Source of the DNA: Vicinamibacterales bacterium
GTDB lineage: Bacteria > Acidobacteriota > Vicinamibacteria > Vicinamibacterales > UBA8438
Assembly (NCBI GenBank): GCA_958296065.1
Contig: CATQHX010000015.1
Location: forward strand, 62,001-126,000
DNA length: 64,000 nt
Direction: 5' to 3'
In this document: positions 34,063-42,555 of the stretch, one piece after another
Position numbering within the stretch: position 1 is the first letter of the stretch
Layout: every line of letters starts with the position of its first letter
The notes under the pieces: generated by a model
Database searches by the model: none
Told to the model about the DNA's origin: nothing
Seen by the model: the letters and a program-made list of their open reading frames with translations, nothing else
Made by a program: the position numbers and the translations under genes

Positions 34063-34333
34063 CCGGATCCTCGCGGATGGCGCGGAGCGAGGATTGGATG
34101 TCCACGTGCCGCTCGATGGCGGAGATCTTCAGAGCGCTCCAATCCTGAGTCCCGGGTCGGAGCCAACCCTCGCGCACCAGACGGTCACGCCAGGAAAGCG
34201 GCGCCCCGCGAGCGGGCCCCAGCTCGGCAATCGGGTCGTCCCGGTCACTGACGGTTATCCGCTCGCCGCGGGAGGCCTGCCGCAGGTACCGGCTCAGGTG
34301 AGCCTTGAGCTCGGTCACCCTTATGGATTGCAT
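34016..34333 (-). CDS. Phd/YefM-type antitoxin
   Basis: 105 residues. The N-terminal domain is the Phd/YefM fold (MQSIRVTELKAHLSRYLRQA, RGERITVSDRDDPIAELGPA); the C-terminal part is charged and would wrap the toxin. ATG 34333 is used; a GTG two codons earlier is possible. It overlaps the PIN toxin gene. Confidence 0.85.
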   Translation of the reverse strand: MQSIRVTELKAHLSRYLRQASRGERITVSDRDDPIAELGPARGAPLSWRDRLVREGWLRPGTQDWSALKISAIERHVDIQSSLRAIREDPDEIRRRKRSAPSPVR

Positions 34334-34593
34334 GGCCACATTTTAGGTCCATCATGGACCCGACCTCAAGAACGGGAATGCGGGTGCTCGGCCGTGGCGG
34401 AAAGCACTCGATGAGAACCGTCAAGGAACCAGGTTCGAAGCTCGTCGAGAATCTACCTGGAGAGGCGGAATCGCCGAACCGTTTCGGCTCGAGGCACGTC
34501 TGTACTCGCCGAGTCGACACCACGCCCCGTCCAGTGTTGTCCGGACGAGGCCGTGACGGTGGGTATGCGAATCGCGAAAGCAGGAAACCGACC

Positions 34594-35478
34594 ATGGATC
34601 GCGTGCTGACGGTAGAGCACCTGTCGAAGACCTACCCCAACGGCGTGCGGGCGCTGAACGACGTGTCGCTGGAGATCCCAACCGGCATGTTCGGGCTTCT
34701 CGGGCCGAACGGCGCCGGCAAGAGCACGCTGATGCGGATCGTCGCGACGCTACAGGAGCCGGACGGCGGCAGCGTGACGCTCGGTGAACTCGACGTGCTG
34801 CGCGAGAAGGACCAGGTCCGCCGACTGCTCGGCTATCTGCCTCAGGAGTTCGGGGTGTACCCGCGGCTGTCGGCGCAGGCGATGATGACCCACCTGGCCG
34901 TGCTCAAGGGCGTTCCGCCGGACGAGTTGAAGGAGACCGTCGACGCGCGGCTGCGGCAGACCAACCTGTGGGACGATCGCAAGCGGCGCCTCGACACCTT
35001 CTCGGGCGGCATGAAGCAGCGCTTCGGCATCGCGCAGGCGCTGCTCGGCGATCCGAAGCTGATCATCGTCGACGAGCCGACCGCGGGTCTGGATCCGACC
35101 GAGCGGCTCCGCTTCCACAACCTGCTGTCGCAGATTGGCGAGAACATCGTGGTGATCCTGTCAACTCACATCGTCGAGGACGTCAGCGACCTCTGCAGCC
35201 GGATGGCGATCATCTCGAAGGGCGAGGTACTGCTGACGGGGGACCCGGCCGGCGCCATCGAGCGGCTCGACGGCCGCATCTGGAGCCGGATTGTGGAACG
35301 CGGCGAGCTGGCCGGCTACGAGCGTGACCACCACGTCATCTCGACGCGCCTGTCCGGCGGCCGGACCGTCATCCACGTCTACGCGGACGCGCGTCCCGCC
35401 GACGGGTTCGAGCGCGTCCGGACCGAGCTGACCGACGTCTACTTCTCGACGCTGAAGCGCGCCGGCGCCGCCGCGTAG
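34594..35478 (+). CDS. ABC transporter ATP-binding protein
   Basis: 294 residues. Walker A GPNGAGKST (37-45), Q-loop in LGYLPQEFGVYPRLSA, signature FSGGMKQRFGIAQ (SGGMKQ at 137-142), Walker B LIIVDE (156-161) and switch His192 (STH) are all intact. The C-terminal ~85 residues form the accessory domain of CcmA/NatA-like ATPases. It pairs with the permease-peptidase fusion 38 bases downstream. The exact start is set by homology; the frame is open upstream. About 250 bases without a recognised gene precede it. Confidence 0.93.
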   Translation: MDRVLTVEHLSKTYPNGVRALNDVSLEIPTGMFGLLGPNGAGKSTLMRIVATLQEPDGGSVTLGELDVLREKDQVRRLLGYLPQEFGVYPRLSAQAMMTHLAVLKGVPPDELKETVDARLRQTNLWDDRKRRLDTFSGGMKQRFGIAQALLGDPKLIIVDEPTAGLDPTERLRFHNLLSQIGENIVVILSTHIVEDVSDLCSRMAIISKGEVLLTGDPAGAIERLDGRIWSRIVERGELAGYERDHHVISTRLSGGRTVIHVYADARPADGFERVRTELTDVYFSTLKRAGAAA

Positions 35479-35516
35479 GGGCACCCGCGCCTGGTCTGAG
35501 CCCGCGAGAACCCATC

Positions 35517-38500
35517 ATGCTCGCCGAAATCCTCCGCTTCGAGCTGCGCTGCCAGTTGCGGCAGCCGGTATTCCTGCTGGCCGGCGCGTTCTTCTTCCTG
35601 ACGACGTTCCTGGCCGTTACCACCGACGCCGTCGTCATCGGCGGCTCGATCGGCAACGTCGACCGCAACGCACCTTTCGTCATCCTGCGACTGCTGCTCG
35701 TGATGAGCATCATCGGTGTCTTCGCCACCACGGCGTTCGTGGCCAATTCGGTGCTCCGCGACCAGGAGACGGGCACGCAGGAGCTGTTCTTCTCGACGCC
35801 GATCCGCAAGCGCGACTACCTGATCGGCCGGTTCGCCGGGGCGTTCATCGTCGCTCTCGCCGTCTTCGTGCCGGTGGTGCTCGGCGTGCTGCTCGGGAGC
35901 CTGATGCCGTGGCTGGAGCCGGAACGGGTCGGGCCGTTCCGGGCCGCCCCGTATCTTCAGGCACTGGCGATCTTCATCGTGCCGAACCTGCTGTTCATGG
36001 GCAGCATCCAGTTCGCCCTGGCCACCCTGACGCGCAGCCTGGTGGCGACCTACGCGGGCGTGATCGGCATGTTCGTCGCCTACGGCGTCGCCGGCAGCCT
36101 GCTGTCCGACATCGAGAACGAGCGCCTGGCCTCAATGCTCGACCCGTTCGGCGCCGGCGCTCTCGACATCGCCACCCGCTACTGGACCGTCGCCGAGCGG
36201 AACACGATGCTGCTGCCGCTGGACGGCGACCTTCTCGCCAACCGCCTCGTCGTGCTGGCCCTTGCGGTCCTGGCCTTCGCGTTCGCCTATGCGCGGTTCT
36301 CGTTCGCCGTAGACGAGCGCCGGGGCGGCTGGCGCTGGCCCTGGCGGCGCAGCCGGACACGGGCGAACGCCGGCGGACCGGAGGCATCGGAGGCGGCCGA
36401 GACCGCCGGGTCGGTCCTGCCGACGCTGCCCGCCGTCGCTCCCCATCCGACGCTGGCCATCTCCGGCCTCCGCCAGTTCGTACATCGAGCCCGCATGGAG
36501 ATCGCCGGCGTGCTGCGCAGCACAGGGTTCCTCGTCATCCTGGCCTTCGGCGTGCTGAACATGATCGGCAATTCCTTCGCGGTCGATCGCCTCTTCGGCA
36601 CGGCCGTCCATCCGGTGACCCACCTGATGGTCAACATCCTGCAGGGCGCGTTCCTCATCGTCGTACTCGTCATCGTCACCGTCTACAGTGGGGAGCTGGT
36701 CTGGCGCGAGCGAACGGCACGAATCCACGAAGTGATCGATGCGCTCCCCGTTCCCAACTGGGTGCTGTGGGGCGCGAAGGTAGCGGCACTCGCCATCGTC
36801 GTCGCGGCCATGCTGGGCACGGCGATTCTCACCGGCATGGGCATCCAGGCCTCGCGCGGCTACTACGCCTTCGAGATCGGCGTCTACCTGCGCGGCATGC
36901 TCGTCCTGGCCGGCATTCCCTTCACGCTCGCGGCCGTTCTCGCCGTGTTTCTGCAGGTGGTGACCAACCACCGGTACGCTGGATACCTGCTGATGATCCT
37001 GTACTTCCTCAGCGGCCCGGTGCTGTCGGCGTGGGACTTCAATCACAACCTGTATCAGTACGCCCAGGCGCCGAGCGCGCGCTATTCGGACATGAACGGC
37101 TTCGGCCACTTCGTCGAGCCGCTCGTCTGGTTTTCCGTTTACTGGGCGTTCGCGGCCGGCATGCTGACCGTGGCGATCCACCTGCTGTGGGTGCGCGGGG
37201 TGGCGGGCAGCCTGCGGGATCGGCTACGGCTGGCGCGGCAGCGCTTCACGCGGCCGGTAGGCTCCGTGCTGGCGATGCTGGCGCTCGGCTTCGTCGGCAC
37301 GGGCAGCTACATCTTCTACAACACCAACGTGCTCAACGAGTACATCCCGGGCGACATGCGCGAGGCACGGCAGGCGCGCTACGAACAGCGGTACAAGCAG
37401 TACGAAGACCTGCCCCAACCGAAGGTCACCGCGCTCTACGCCGAGGTGGACATCTATCCCGAGCGCCGGGCGGTCGATATCCGTGGCCGATACAGCCTCC
37501 GCAACAAGACCGGGTTTGCGGTGGGCGAGCTGCACCTGAGCGTCAACCCGCAGGTGACGGTGCGATCCATAGACGCGCCGGGGCTCCGGCTGCGGCTCGA
37601 CGACCCGCTCGGCTACCGGATCTACGACCTCGACGCGCCGCTCGCGCCGGGCGACTCGATGGAGCTGGCGTTCGACGTCGCGATCGAGACTCCCGGGTTC
37701 GTGAACCACGGATCGAACACCAGCGTCGTGCGCAACGGGACGTTCTTTCACAACGTCGCCTACTTCCCCCGGATCGGGTACTCGCGGCGCGCGGAGCTGA
37801 ACGATCCGAACGACCGGCGCCGGCTCGGGCTCGTCCCGATTCAGCGCATGCCGTCCATCGACGACGCGGCGGCCCGCGAGAACCACTACATCACGTCGGA
37901 ATCGGACTGGATCGACTTCGAAACCATCGTCTCCACCAGCCCCGACCAGATCGCGCTGGCGCCCGGCTACCTGCAGCGCGAATGGACGGAGGACGGCCGC
38001 CGTTATTTCCACTACAAGATGGATGCGCCGATTCTGGGTCTGGTCGCCTGGCTCTCGGCCGACTGGGAAGTGGCGCGGGACCGGTGGAACGACGTCGCCA
38101 TCGAGGTCTACCACCACGGTACGCACCGCTACAACGTCGACCGCATGATCGACGCGGTAAAGAAGTCGCTCGACTACCTGACCAGCGAGTTCGCCCCCTA
38201 CCAGCACCGTCAGGTGCGCATCGTGGAGTTCCCGCGCTACAGGGGCTTCGCGCAGTCGCTGCCCAACACCATCCCCTACTCGGAATCGATCGGCTTCATC
38301 GCCCGGCTCGACGAGGACGACGAAGAGGCGATCGACTACGTCTTCTACGTTACCGCCCACGAGGTGGCGCACCAGTGGTGGGCGCACCAGGTGGTCAGCG
38401 CGAACGTGCAGGGGGCGACCGTGATGTCGGAGACGATGTCGCAGTACGCCGCCCTGATGATCATGGAGCGCGAGTACGGCCCCGAGCAGATGCGGCGCTT

Positions 38501-39155
38501 CCTCAAGTACGAGCTCGACAGCTACCTCAGCGCGCGCGGCGGCGAGCTGATAGAGGAGCTGCCGCTGCTGCTGGTCGAGAACCAGGGCTACATCCACTAC
38601 CGCAAGGGCAGCCTGGTCATGTACGCCCTGCGCGACCACGTCGGCGAGGAAGCGCTGAACGCCGCATTGAAGCGCTATGTCGAGGCGGTGGGCTTCCAGG
38701 AACCGCCCTATACCTACTCGCGCGAGTTCCTGTCGTTCGTGCGCGAGGCGCTGCCGGCCGGGATGGAGTCGATCGTCGAGGACCTCTTCGAGACCATCAC
38801 CCTCTACGACAACCGCCTGGTGGAGGCGACCTACGAACGGAGCTCCGACGGCACCTGGGTCGTCAACCTGCAGGTGGAGTCGCGGAAGTTCCGCGCCGAC
38901 GGCGAGGGAGCCGAGACGGAGATACCGGTCGACGACTGGATCGACATCGCCGTGTTCGGGGAGCGGGAGCCGGGGTCCTCGCCGGACGGCAAGGTGCTCG
39001 CCCTGGAGAAGCGGAAGATCGACGCCGCCGAGACCGTGTTCGAGATCGTCGTTGACGAGGAGCCGCGGCTGGCGGGCATCGATCCGTTCACCAAGCTCAT
39101 CGACCGCAATCCGGACAACAACGTCGCCAGCCTGAGCGCCGGCGACGGCTCGTGA
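35517..39155 (+). CDS. ABC permease fused to an M1-family aminopeptidase
   Basis: 1212 residues. The first ~630 residues contain two ABC-2-type membrane blocks, each with about six helices (FELRCQLRQPVFLLAGAFFF near the start; RMEIAGVLRSTGFLVILAFG near 325). The periplasmic second half is an M1 metallopeptidase with zinc motif HEVAHQWW (His948, Glu949, His952) and the third ligand in VMSETMSQY (Glu972, one residue further than in classical M1). The fusion is known in Acidobacteriota and Gemmatimonadota genomes, function unknown. With the ATPase before it, it forms a complete transporter that could move peptides or process proteins during export. Confidence 0.9.
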   Translation: MLAEILRFELRCQLRQPVFLLAGAFFFLTTFLAVTTDAVVIGGSIGNVDRNAPFVILRLLLVMSIIGVFATTAFVANSVLRDQETGTQELFFSTPIRKRDYLIGRFAGAFIVALAVFVPVVLGVLLGSLMPWLEPERVGPFRAAPYLQALAIFIVPNLLFMGSIQFALATLTRSLVATYAGVIGMFVAYGVAGSLLSDIENERLASMLDPFGAGALDIATRYWTVAERNTMLLPLDGDLLANRLVVLALAVLAFAFAYARFSFAVDERRGGWRWPWRRSRTRANAGGPEASEAAETAGSVLPTLPAVAPHPTLAISGLRQFVHRARMEIAGVLRSTGFLVILAFGVLNMIGNSFAVDRLFGTAVHPVTHLMVNILQGAFLIVVLVIVTVYSGELVWRERTARIHEVIDALPVPNWVLWGAKVAALAIVVAAMLGTAILTGMGIQASRGYYAFEIGVYLRGMLVLAGIPFTLAAVLAVFLQVVTNHRYAGYLLMILYFLSGPVLSAWDFNHNLYQYAQAPSARYSDMNGFGHFVEPLVWFSVYWAFAAGMLTVAIHLLWVRGVAGSLRDRLRLARQRFTRPVGSVLAMLALGFVGTGSYIFYNTNVLNEYIPGDMREARQARYEQRYKQYEDLPQPKVTALYAEVDIYPERRAVDIRGRYSLRNKTGFAVGELHLSVNPQVTVRSIDAPGLRLRLDDPLGYRIYDLDAPLAPGDSMELAFDVAIETPGFVNHGSNTSVVRNGTFFHNVAYFPRIGYSRRAELNDPNDRRRLGLVPIQRMPSIDDAAARENHYITSESDWIDFETIVSTSPDQIALAPGYLQREWTEDGRRYFHYKMDAPILGLVAWLSADWEVARDRWNDVAIEVYHHGTHRYNVDRMIDAVKKSLDYLTSEFAPYQHRQVRIVEFPRYRGFAQSLPNTIPYSESIGFIARLDEDDEEAIDYVFYVTAHEVAHQWWAHQVVSANVQGATVMSETMSQYAALMIMEREYGPEQMRRFLKYELDSYLSARGGELIEELPLLLVENQGYIHYRKGSLVMYALRDHVGEEALNAALKRYVEAVGFQEPPYTYSREFLSFVREALPAGMESIVEDLFETITLYDNRLVEATYERSSDGTWVVNLQVESRKFRADGEGAETEIPVDDWIDIAVFGEREPGSSPDGKVLALEKRKIDAAETVFEIVVDEEPRLAGIDPFTKLIDRNPDNNVASLSAGDGS

Positions 39156-39327
39156 GCTTCGGTCAGGCACCGGCGAGATCGACTCGACTCATCGTCCGCG
39201 GATCTCGTCGATGTAGTCGTACGTGCCGCCGCTCCTGCCGAGTATGCCGTATACGCGATCTACCGGATGCCGGGCCGCAGGACCGGTTTGCTCCATCGAC
39301 CGCTCCTTGCGCGCTACGGTGTACTCG

Positions 39328-39833
39328 ATGAGCACGATGAGATTCGGTTTCACACTTCCCGGCACGGCGTCAATCGCCCTCCTGCTCGTCAGCAGCACGA
39401 TGGTCGCTGCGCAGCTCCCCGGGTGCGCGGCCGCGCCCGACGGGCAGCCCCCGCCTCCACCTCCCGGACCGGAGACCGTCGCCGGCTGGCGGATGGTCGA
39501 CCTGAGCCACGCCTACGCCGACGACACGCTCGACTGGCCGACCGACGCGGACGGCTTCCGGCTGGACACGCTCGCCGAAGGGACAAGCGCCCGGCGGGTA
39601 CTTCTACGCCGCGAAAGCGTTCGCGACCGCCGAGCACGGCGGCACGCACCGACCACGGCCAGTCCACCGACTTCATCGCTCACCAGATCGGCGCCGCGGC
39701 CCGGGTGCCGAACCTGGAGAACGTCGCGGACCTGTCCGCGTTGCCGCCGACCGGGTTCCTGTGGGCCGCGCTGCCGATCAAGATTGAGGGCGGCACCGGC
39801 GCGCCGGTCAGAATCGTCGCACTGATTCCATGA
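39328..39833 (+). pseudogene. Cyclase-family gene (PF04199) with a large internal deletion
   Basis: The N-terminus has a signal and the cyclase start WRMVDLSHAYADDTLDWPT. A frame change near 39595 continues as GGYFYAAKAFATAEHGGTH, the metal-binding HGGTH motif. Within a few codons this jumps to DHGQSTDFIAHQIGAAARV and PNLENVADLSALPPTGF, the C-terminal end of the same family. Roughly 130 codons in the middle, including most of the catalytic core, are gone. Cyclase-family proteins include kynurenine formamidase. Confidence 0.83.
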
Positions 39834-39972
39834 CCCTGACGCGCCTCGCGGTCCGCGCGCGCGGGCGTTCGGATCGGTCCGCGTCCAGATTCCCTTCGCC
39901 GGATGAGCCGAAGACCACACTGCGTCGATCTCCGTTCAGGAACGGCGCCAATGTGCTACAATGTGCGTCATC

Positions 39973-40263
39973 ATGTCTGATGCCAGTGCTACCTTCAAGG
40001 TCGGCATTCGTGAACTGCGGCAAAACCTGAGCGTCTATATCCGTCGTATTCACCGCGGTGAGCGATTCGAGGTCACCGACCGTGGTCGCCCCGTGGCTCT
40101 GCTGGTCCCTCTCACAGGGCACGAGTCTCCGCTCGCCAGGCTCGTTGCCGAAGGACGAGCCAGCATGCCGAAGCGAGACCTGCTGGATCTTCCGCCGCTC
40201 AGTGACGAGCCGTCCACTGCGGCGAGCGAAGCGCTGGCCGCAGACCGTGAAGACCGGCTCTGA
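39973..40263 (+). CDS. Phd/YefM-type antitoxin
   Basis: 96 residues: FKVGIRELRQNLSVYIRRIH and FEVTDRGRPVALLVPL are the Phd fold; the tail MPKRDLLDLPPLSDEPSTAA binds the toxin. TACAAT at 39955-39960 is a good -10 that would place the transcript start at or very near the ATG, so the mRNA may be leaderless; ATG 39961 is the alternative start. A decayed copy of its 3' half lies at 49067-49203. Confidence 0.85.
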   Translation: MSDASATFKVGIRELRQNLSVYIRRIHRGERFEVTDRGRPVALLVPLTGHESPLARLVAEGRASMPKRDLLDLPPLSDEPSTAASEALAADREDRL

Positions 40264-40266
40264 CCC

Positions 40267-40659
40267 GTGGTCTATCTGGACTCCTCGGCTATCGTGAAGC
40301 TGGTCGTTACGGAACCCGAGTCGCAAGCGCTTCGCCACTACTTGGCGGTGCGCGAGAATCGGGTCTCAAGCGCACTCGCCCGTGTCGAGGTACTCCGCGC
40401 AATGCGCCGGTCGTATGGCGCTGCACCGCCGACGTTGCACCGCGCGGAACATGTGCTCGAGGGTATCGCACTAGTGACCGTAGACGAGCCGGTCCTCCTG
40501 CATGCGGCAAGGCTGCAGCCGGATCCGTTGCGAAGCCTCGATGCGATTCATCTCGCCACGGCCCTTTCGCTCGACGACATCGAGGTACTCGTCACCTACG
40601 ACCAACGGCTCCAGGGCGCCACCGCCACGGCGGGCCTCAAGGTCGCGGCACCGACGTGA
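40267..40659 (+). CDS. PIN-domain toxin (VapC-like)
   Basis: 130 residues from GTG 40267, three bases after the antitoxin stop. PIN motifs: Asp5 in MVYLDSSAIVKLV, Glu in SSALARVEVLRAMRR, and SLDAIHLATALSL with YDQRL near the end. Complete and apparently intact. Confidence 0.88.
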   Translation: MVYLDSSAIVKLVVTEPESQALRHYLAVRENRVSSALARVEVLRAMRRSYGAAPPTLHRAEHVLEGIALVTVDEPVLLHAARLQPDPLRSLDAIHLATALSLDDIEVLVTYDQRLQGATATAGLKVAAPT

Positions 40660-40836
40660 AGTCCGCAGACACGCCAGCTTGGCCGATTCCTCAACCACCG
40701 TGGAGTCTTTCCCCCTACGATGGACCTTTCGCAGCAGCACATCCCAATAAGCACCGCCTCCTTGTCCCGCTCTACCCCGCGGGGTCCAAATGCACTCGAC
40801 CCGTCCCCGTGACGCGTCTTCTGCTACAGTAACGGA

Positions 40837-41115
40837 ATGGCGCGTCCTCGAGTCGTCATCAGCTCAACCTTCTACGATCTCAGACAGGTCCTTTCTGACA
40901 TCGAAAGGTTCGTTCGTGAACTCGGCTACGAGCCAGTTCGCCACGAGACTGGCGCCGTACCATACGCCAAGGATGAGCGACTCGAATCTGGAGCGTACCG
41001 GGAATTCGAGCTAAGCGACGTCATCGTGTTCATTACAGGAGGGAATTACGGCAGTGAGTCCAAAGAAGAACCTGGCTACTCGATCTCGCAGGTCAAACTA
41101 AGGACACTGGCCTAA
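40837..41115 (+). pseudogene. DUF4062 gene cut by an ISAzo13 element
   Basis: 92 residues matching the start of DUF4062: RPRVVISSTFYDLRQVLSDI, FVRELGYEPVRHE, YREFELSDVIVFITGGNYGS. After GYSISQ the sequence runs into the terminal repeat of the insertion sequence and stops. DUF4062 proteins are normally several hundred residues, with effector or NTPase domains behind this TIR-like module, and are frequent in defence islands. The missing part is not found on the other side of the element. The 177 bases upstream hold nothing else recognised. Confidence 0.8.
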
Positions 41116-42398
41116 ACTAGTTGGCCACCTGCTGGCTTTCCGGCCATACTGGAGGCATGAAGCGAGACATCGAGCTGGAAGCGACCCTGGTTGCGAAGTA
41201 TGCCGTGGTCGCGCCGGTGTTAGACGAGCGTAGTCGCCGGCGGTGGGCGGCGGCCGAGTCGCTCGCCATCGGCTACGGTGGCGACGCGGTGGTTTCGTCG
41301 GCTACCGGTCTGGCTCGGGAGACGATTCGCAGGGGACGCCGGGAGATTGCCCGCGACGAGTCGCCGACGGACCGCATCCGACGCCCTGGAGGCGGACGGC
41401 CCCGCATCCAGCAGGATCAACCCGGTATCCAGGCCGCGCTCGAAGCGCTGGTGGACCCGCTCACGCGCGGCGACCCGACATCTCCGTTGCGCTGGACGTG
41501 CAAGAGTCGCGCGAAGCTGGCGGCGGCGCTGACCGAGCAGGGGTGGCGGGTGAGTTCGACGACTGTGGGCCGGCTGCTGCACCGTCTGGGCTACCGGCTG
41601 CAGTCGCCGCGCAAGCGTCAGGAAGGCGCCACGCATCCGGACCGCAACGCGCAGTTCGAGTACATCAACCAGACCGCGGACAAGCATCTGACCGCCGGCC
41701 AGCCGGTGGTCTCGGTCGACACGAAGAAGAAGGAGCTGGTCGGGAACTTCAAGAACGGCGGGCGGGAATGGCAGCCGAAGGGTACGCCACCGGCGGTGCT
41801 GGTGCATGATTTCCCGACCGACGCCGAGGGCAAGGCGATTCCGTACGGCGTCTACGACATGGCGCGCAACGAAGCCTGGGTGAGCGTGGGCTGGGACCAC
41901 GACACACCGGCGTTCGCGGTGGCGTCGATTCGCCACTGGTGGCATCAGATGGGTTGCGGTGCCTACCCCGACGCCACGACCCTGTTCGTCACGGCCGATG
42001 CGGGCGGGAGCAACGGGTATCGGTCTCGCGCCTGGAAGCATGAGCTTCAGCAGTTGGCCGACGAGACCGGCCTGACCATCGAGGTGAGTCATTTCCCACC
42101 GGGCACCAGCAAGTGGAACAAGATCGAGCACCGGCTCTTCTGTCACATCACGGCGAACTGGCGCGGCACCCCGCTGACGACGTATGAGACCATCGTCGAC
42201 CGCATCGGGAACGTCCGGACGGCAACCGGGCTGCGGGTCCGGGCCGAACTCGATGCCGGGGAGTATCCCACGGGCGTTACGGTGACCAAGGAAGAGATGG
42301 ACGCACTCGCGCTGGTCCGCGATGAGTTTCACGGGGAATGGAATTACAAACTGTTACCCCGATGAAGTTGAAGACTTTGTATTGATCACTGTCCTAAA
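41098..42398 (+). mobile_element. ISAzo13-family insertion sequence
   Basis: One transposase gene lies between imperfect inverted repeats: AGGACACTGGCCTAAAC (41101-41117) at the left and GTATTGATCACTGTCCT (42379-42395) at the right, 12 of 17 positions matching when inverted. Length about 1.3 kb. The exact outer bases and any target duplication are uncertain. Confidence 0.7.
41157..42365 (+). CDS. ISAzo13-family transposase
   Basis: 402 residues of the Rhodopirellula-type DDE transposase family (PF07592). An N-terminal HTH (AVVSSATGLARETIRRGRRE) is followed by the catalytic core: first Asp in VVSVDTKKKELVGNFKNGG, second Asp in LFVTADAGGSNG, Glu in SKWNKIEHRLFCH. YGVYDMARNEAWVSVGWDHD is a family signature. 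It appears intact. GGAGG is only one base from the ATG, which is close. It interrupts the DUF4062 gene. Confidence 0.9.
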   Translation: MKRDIELEATLVAKYAVVAPVLDERSRRRWAAAESLAIGYGGDAVVSSATGLARETIRRGRREIARDESPTDRIRRPGGGRPRIQQDQPGIQAALEALVDPLTRGDPTSPLRWTCKSRAKLAAALTEQGWRVSSTTVGRLLHRLGYRLQSPRKRQEGATHPDRNAQFEYINQTADKHLTAGQPVVSVDTKKKELVGNFKNGGREWQPKGTPPAVLVHDFPTDAEGKAIPYGVYDMARNEAWVSVGWDHDTPAFAVASIRHWWHQMGCGAYPDATTLFVTADAGGSNGYRSRAWKHELQQLADETGLTIEVSHFPPGTSKWNKIEHRLFCHITANWRGTPLTTYETIVDRIGNVRTATGLRVRAELDAGEYPTGVTVTKEEMDALALVRDEFHGEWNYKLLPR

Positions 42399-42555
42399 CG
42401 GAAGTTTCAGCGGTCATCTGGCCTGAACTCATAGATTCTAAAGGCTTTACGGGGTTTTTAGCGGCTATTATCCGGCGAAATGTAGCCATGTAATGGCACG
42501 GCGGTAGGTTGTTTATGCCTTGTAATATATGTTCCGTATCTGGATAATGGTATCC

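Noticed and set aside
39189..39296. Small minus-strand frame ending YDYIDEIRGR, possibly an antitoxin tail
   Set aside because: Only about 35 residues, no recognisable N-terminal domain and no partner; too little to call.
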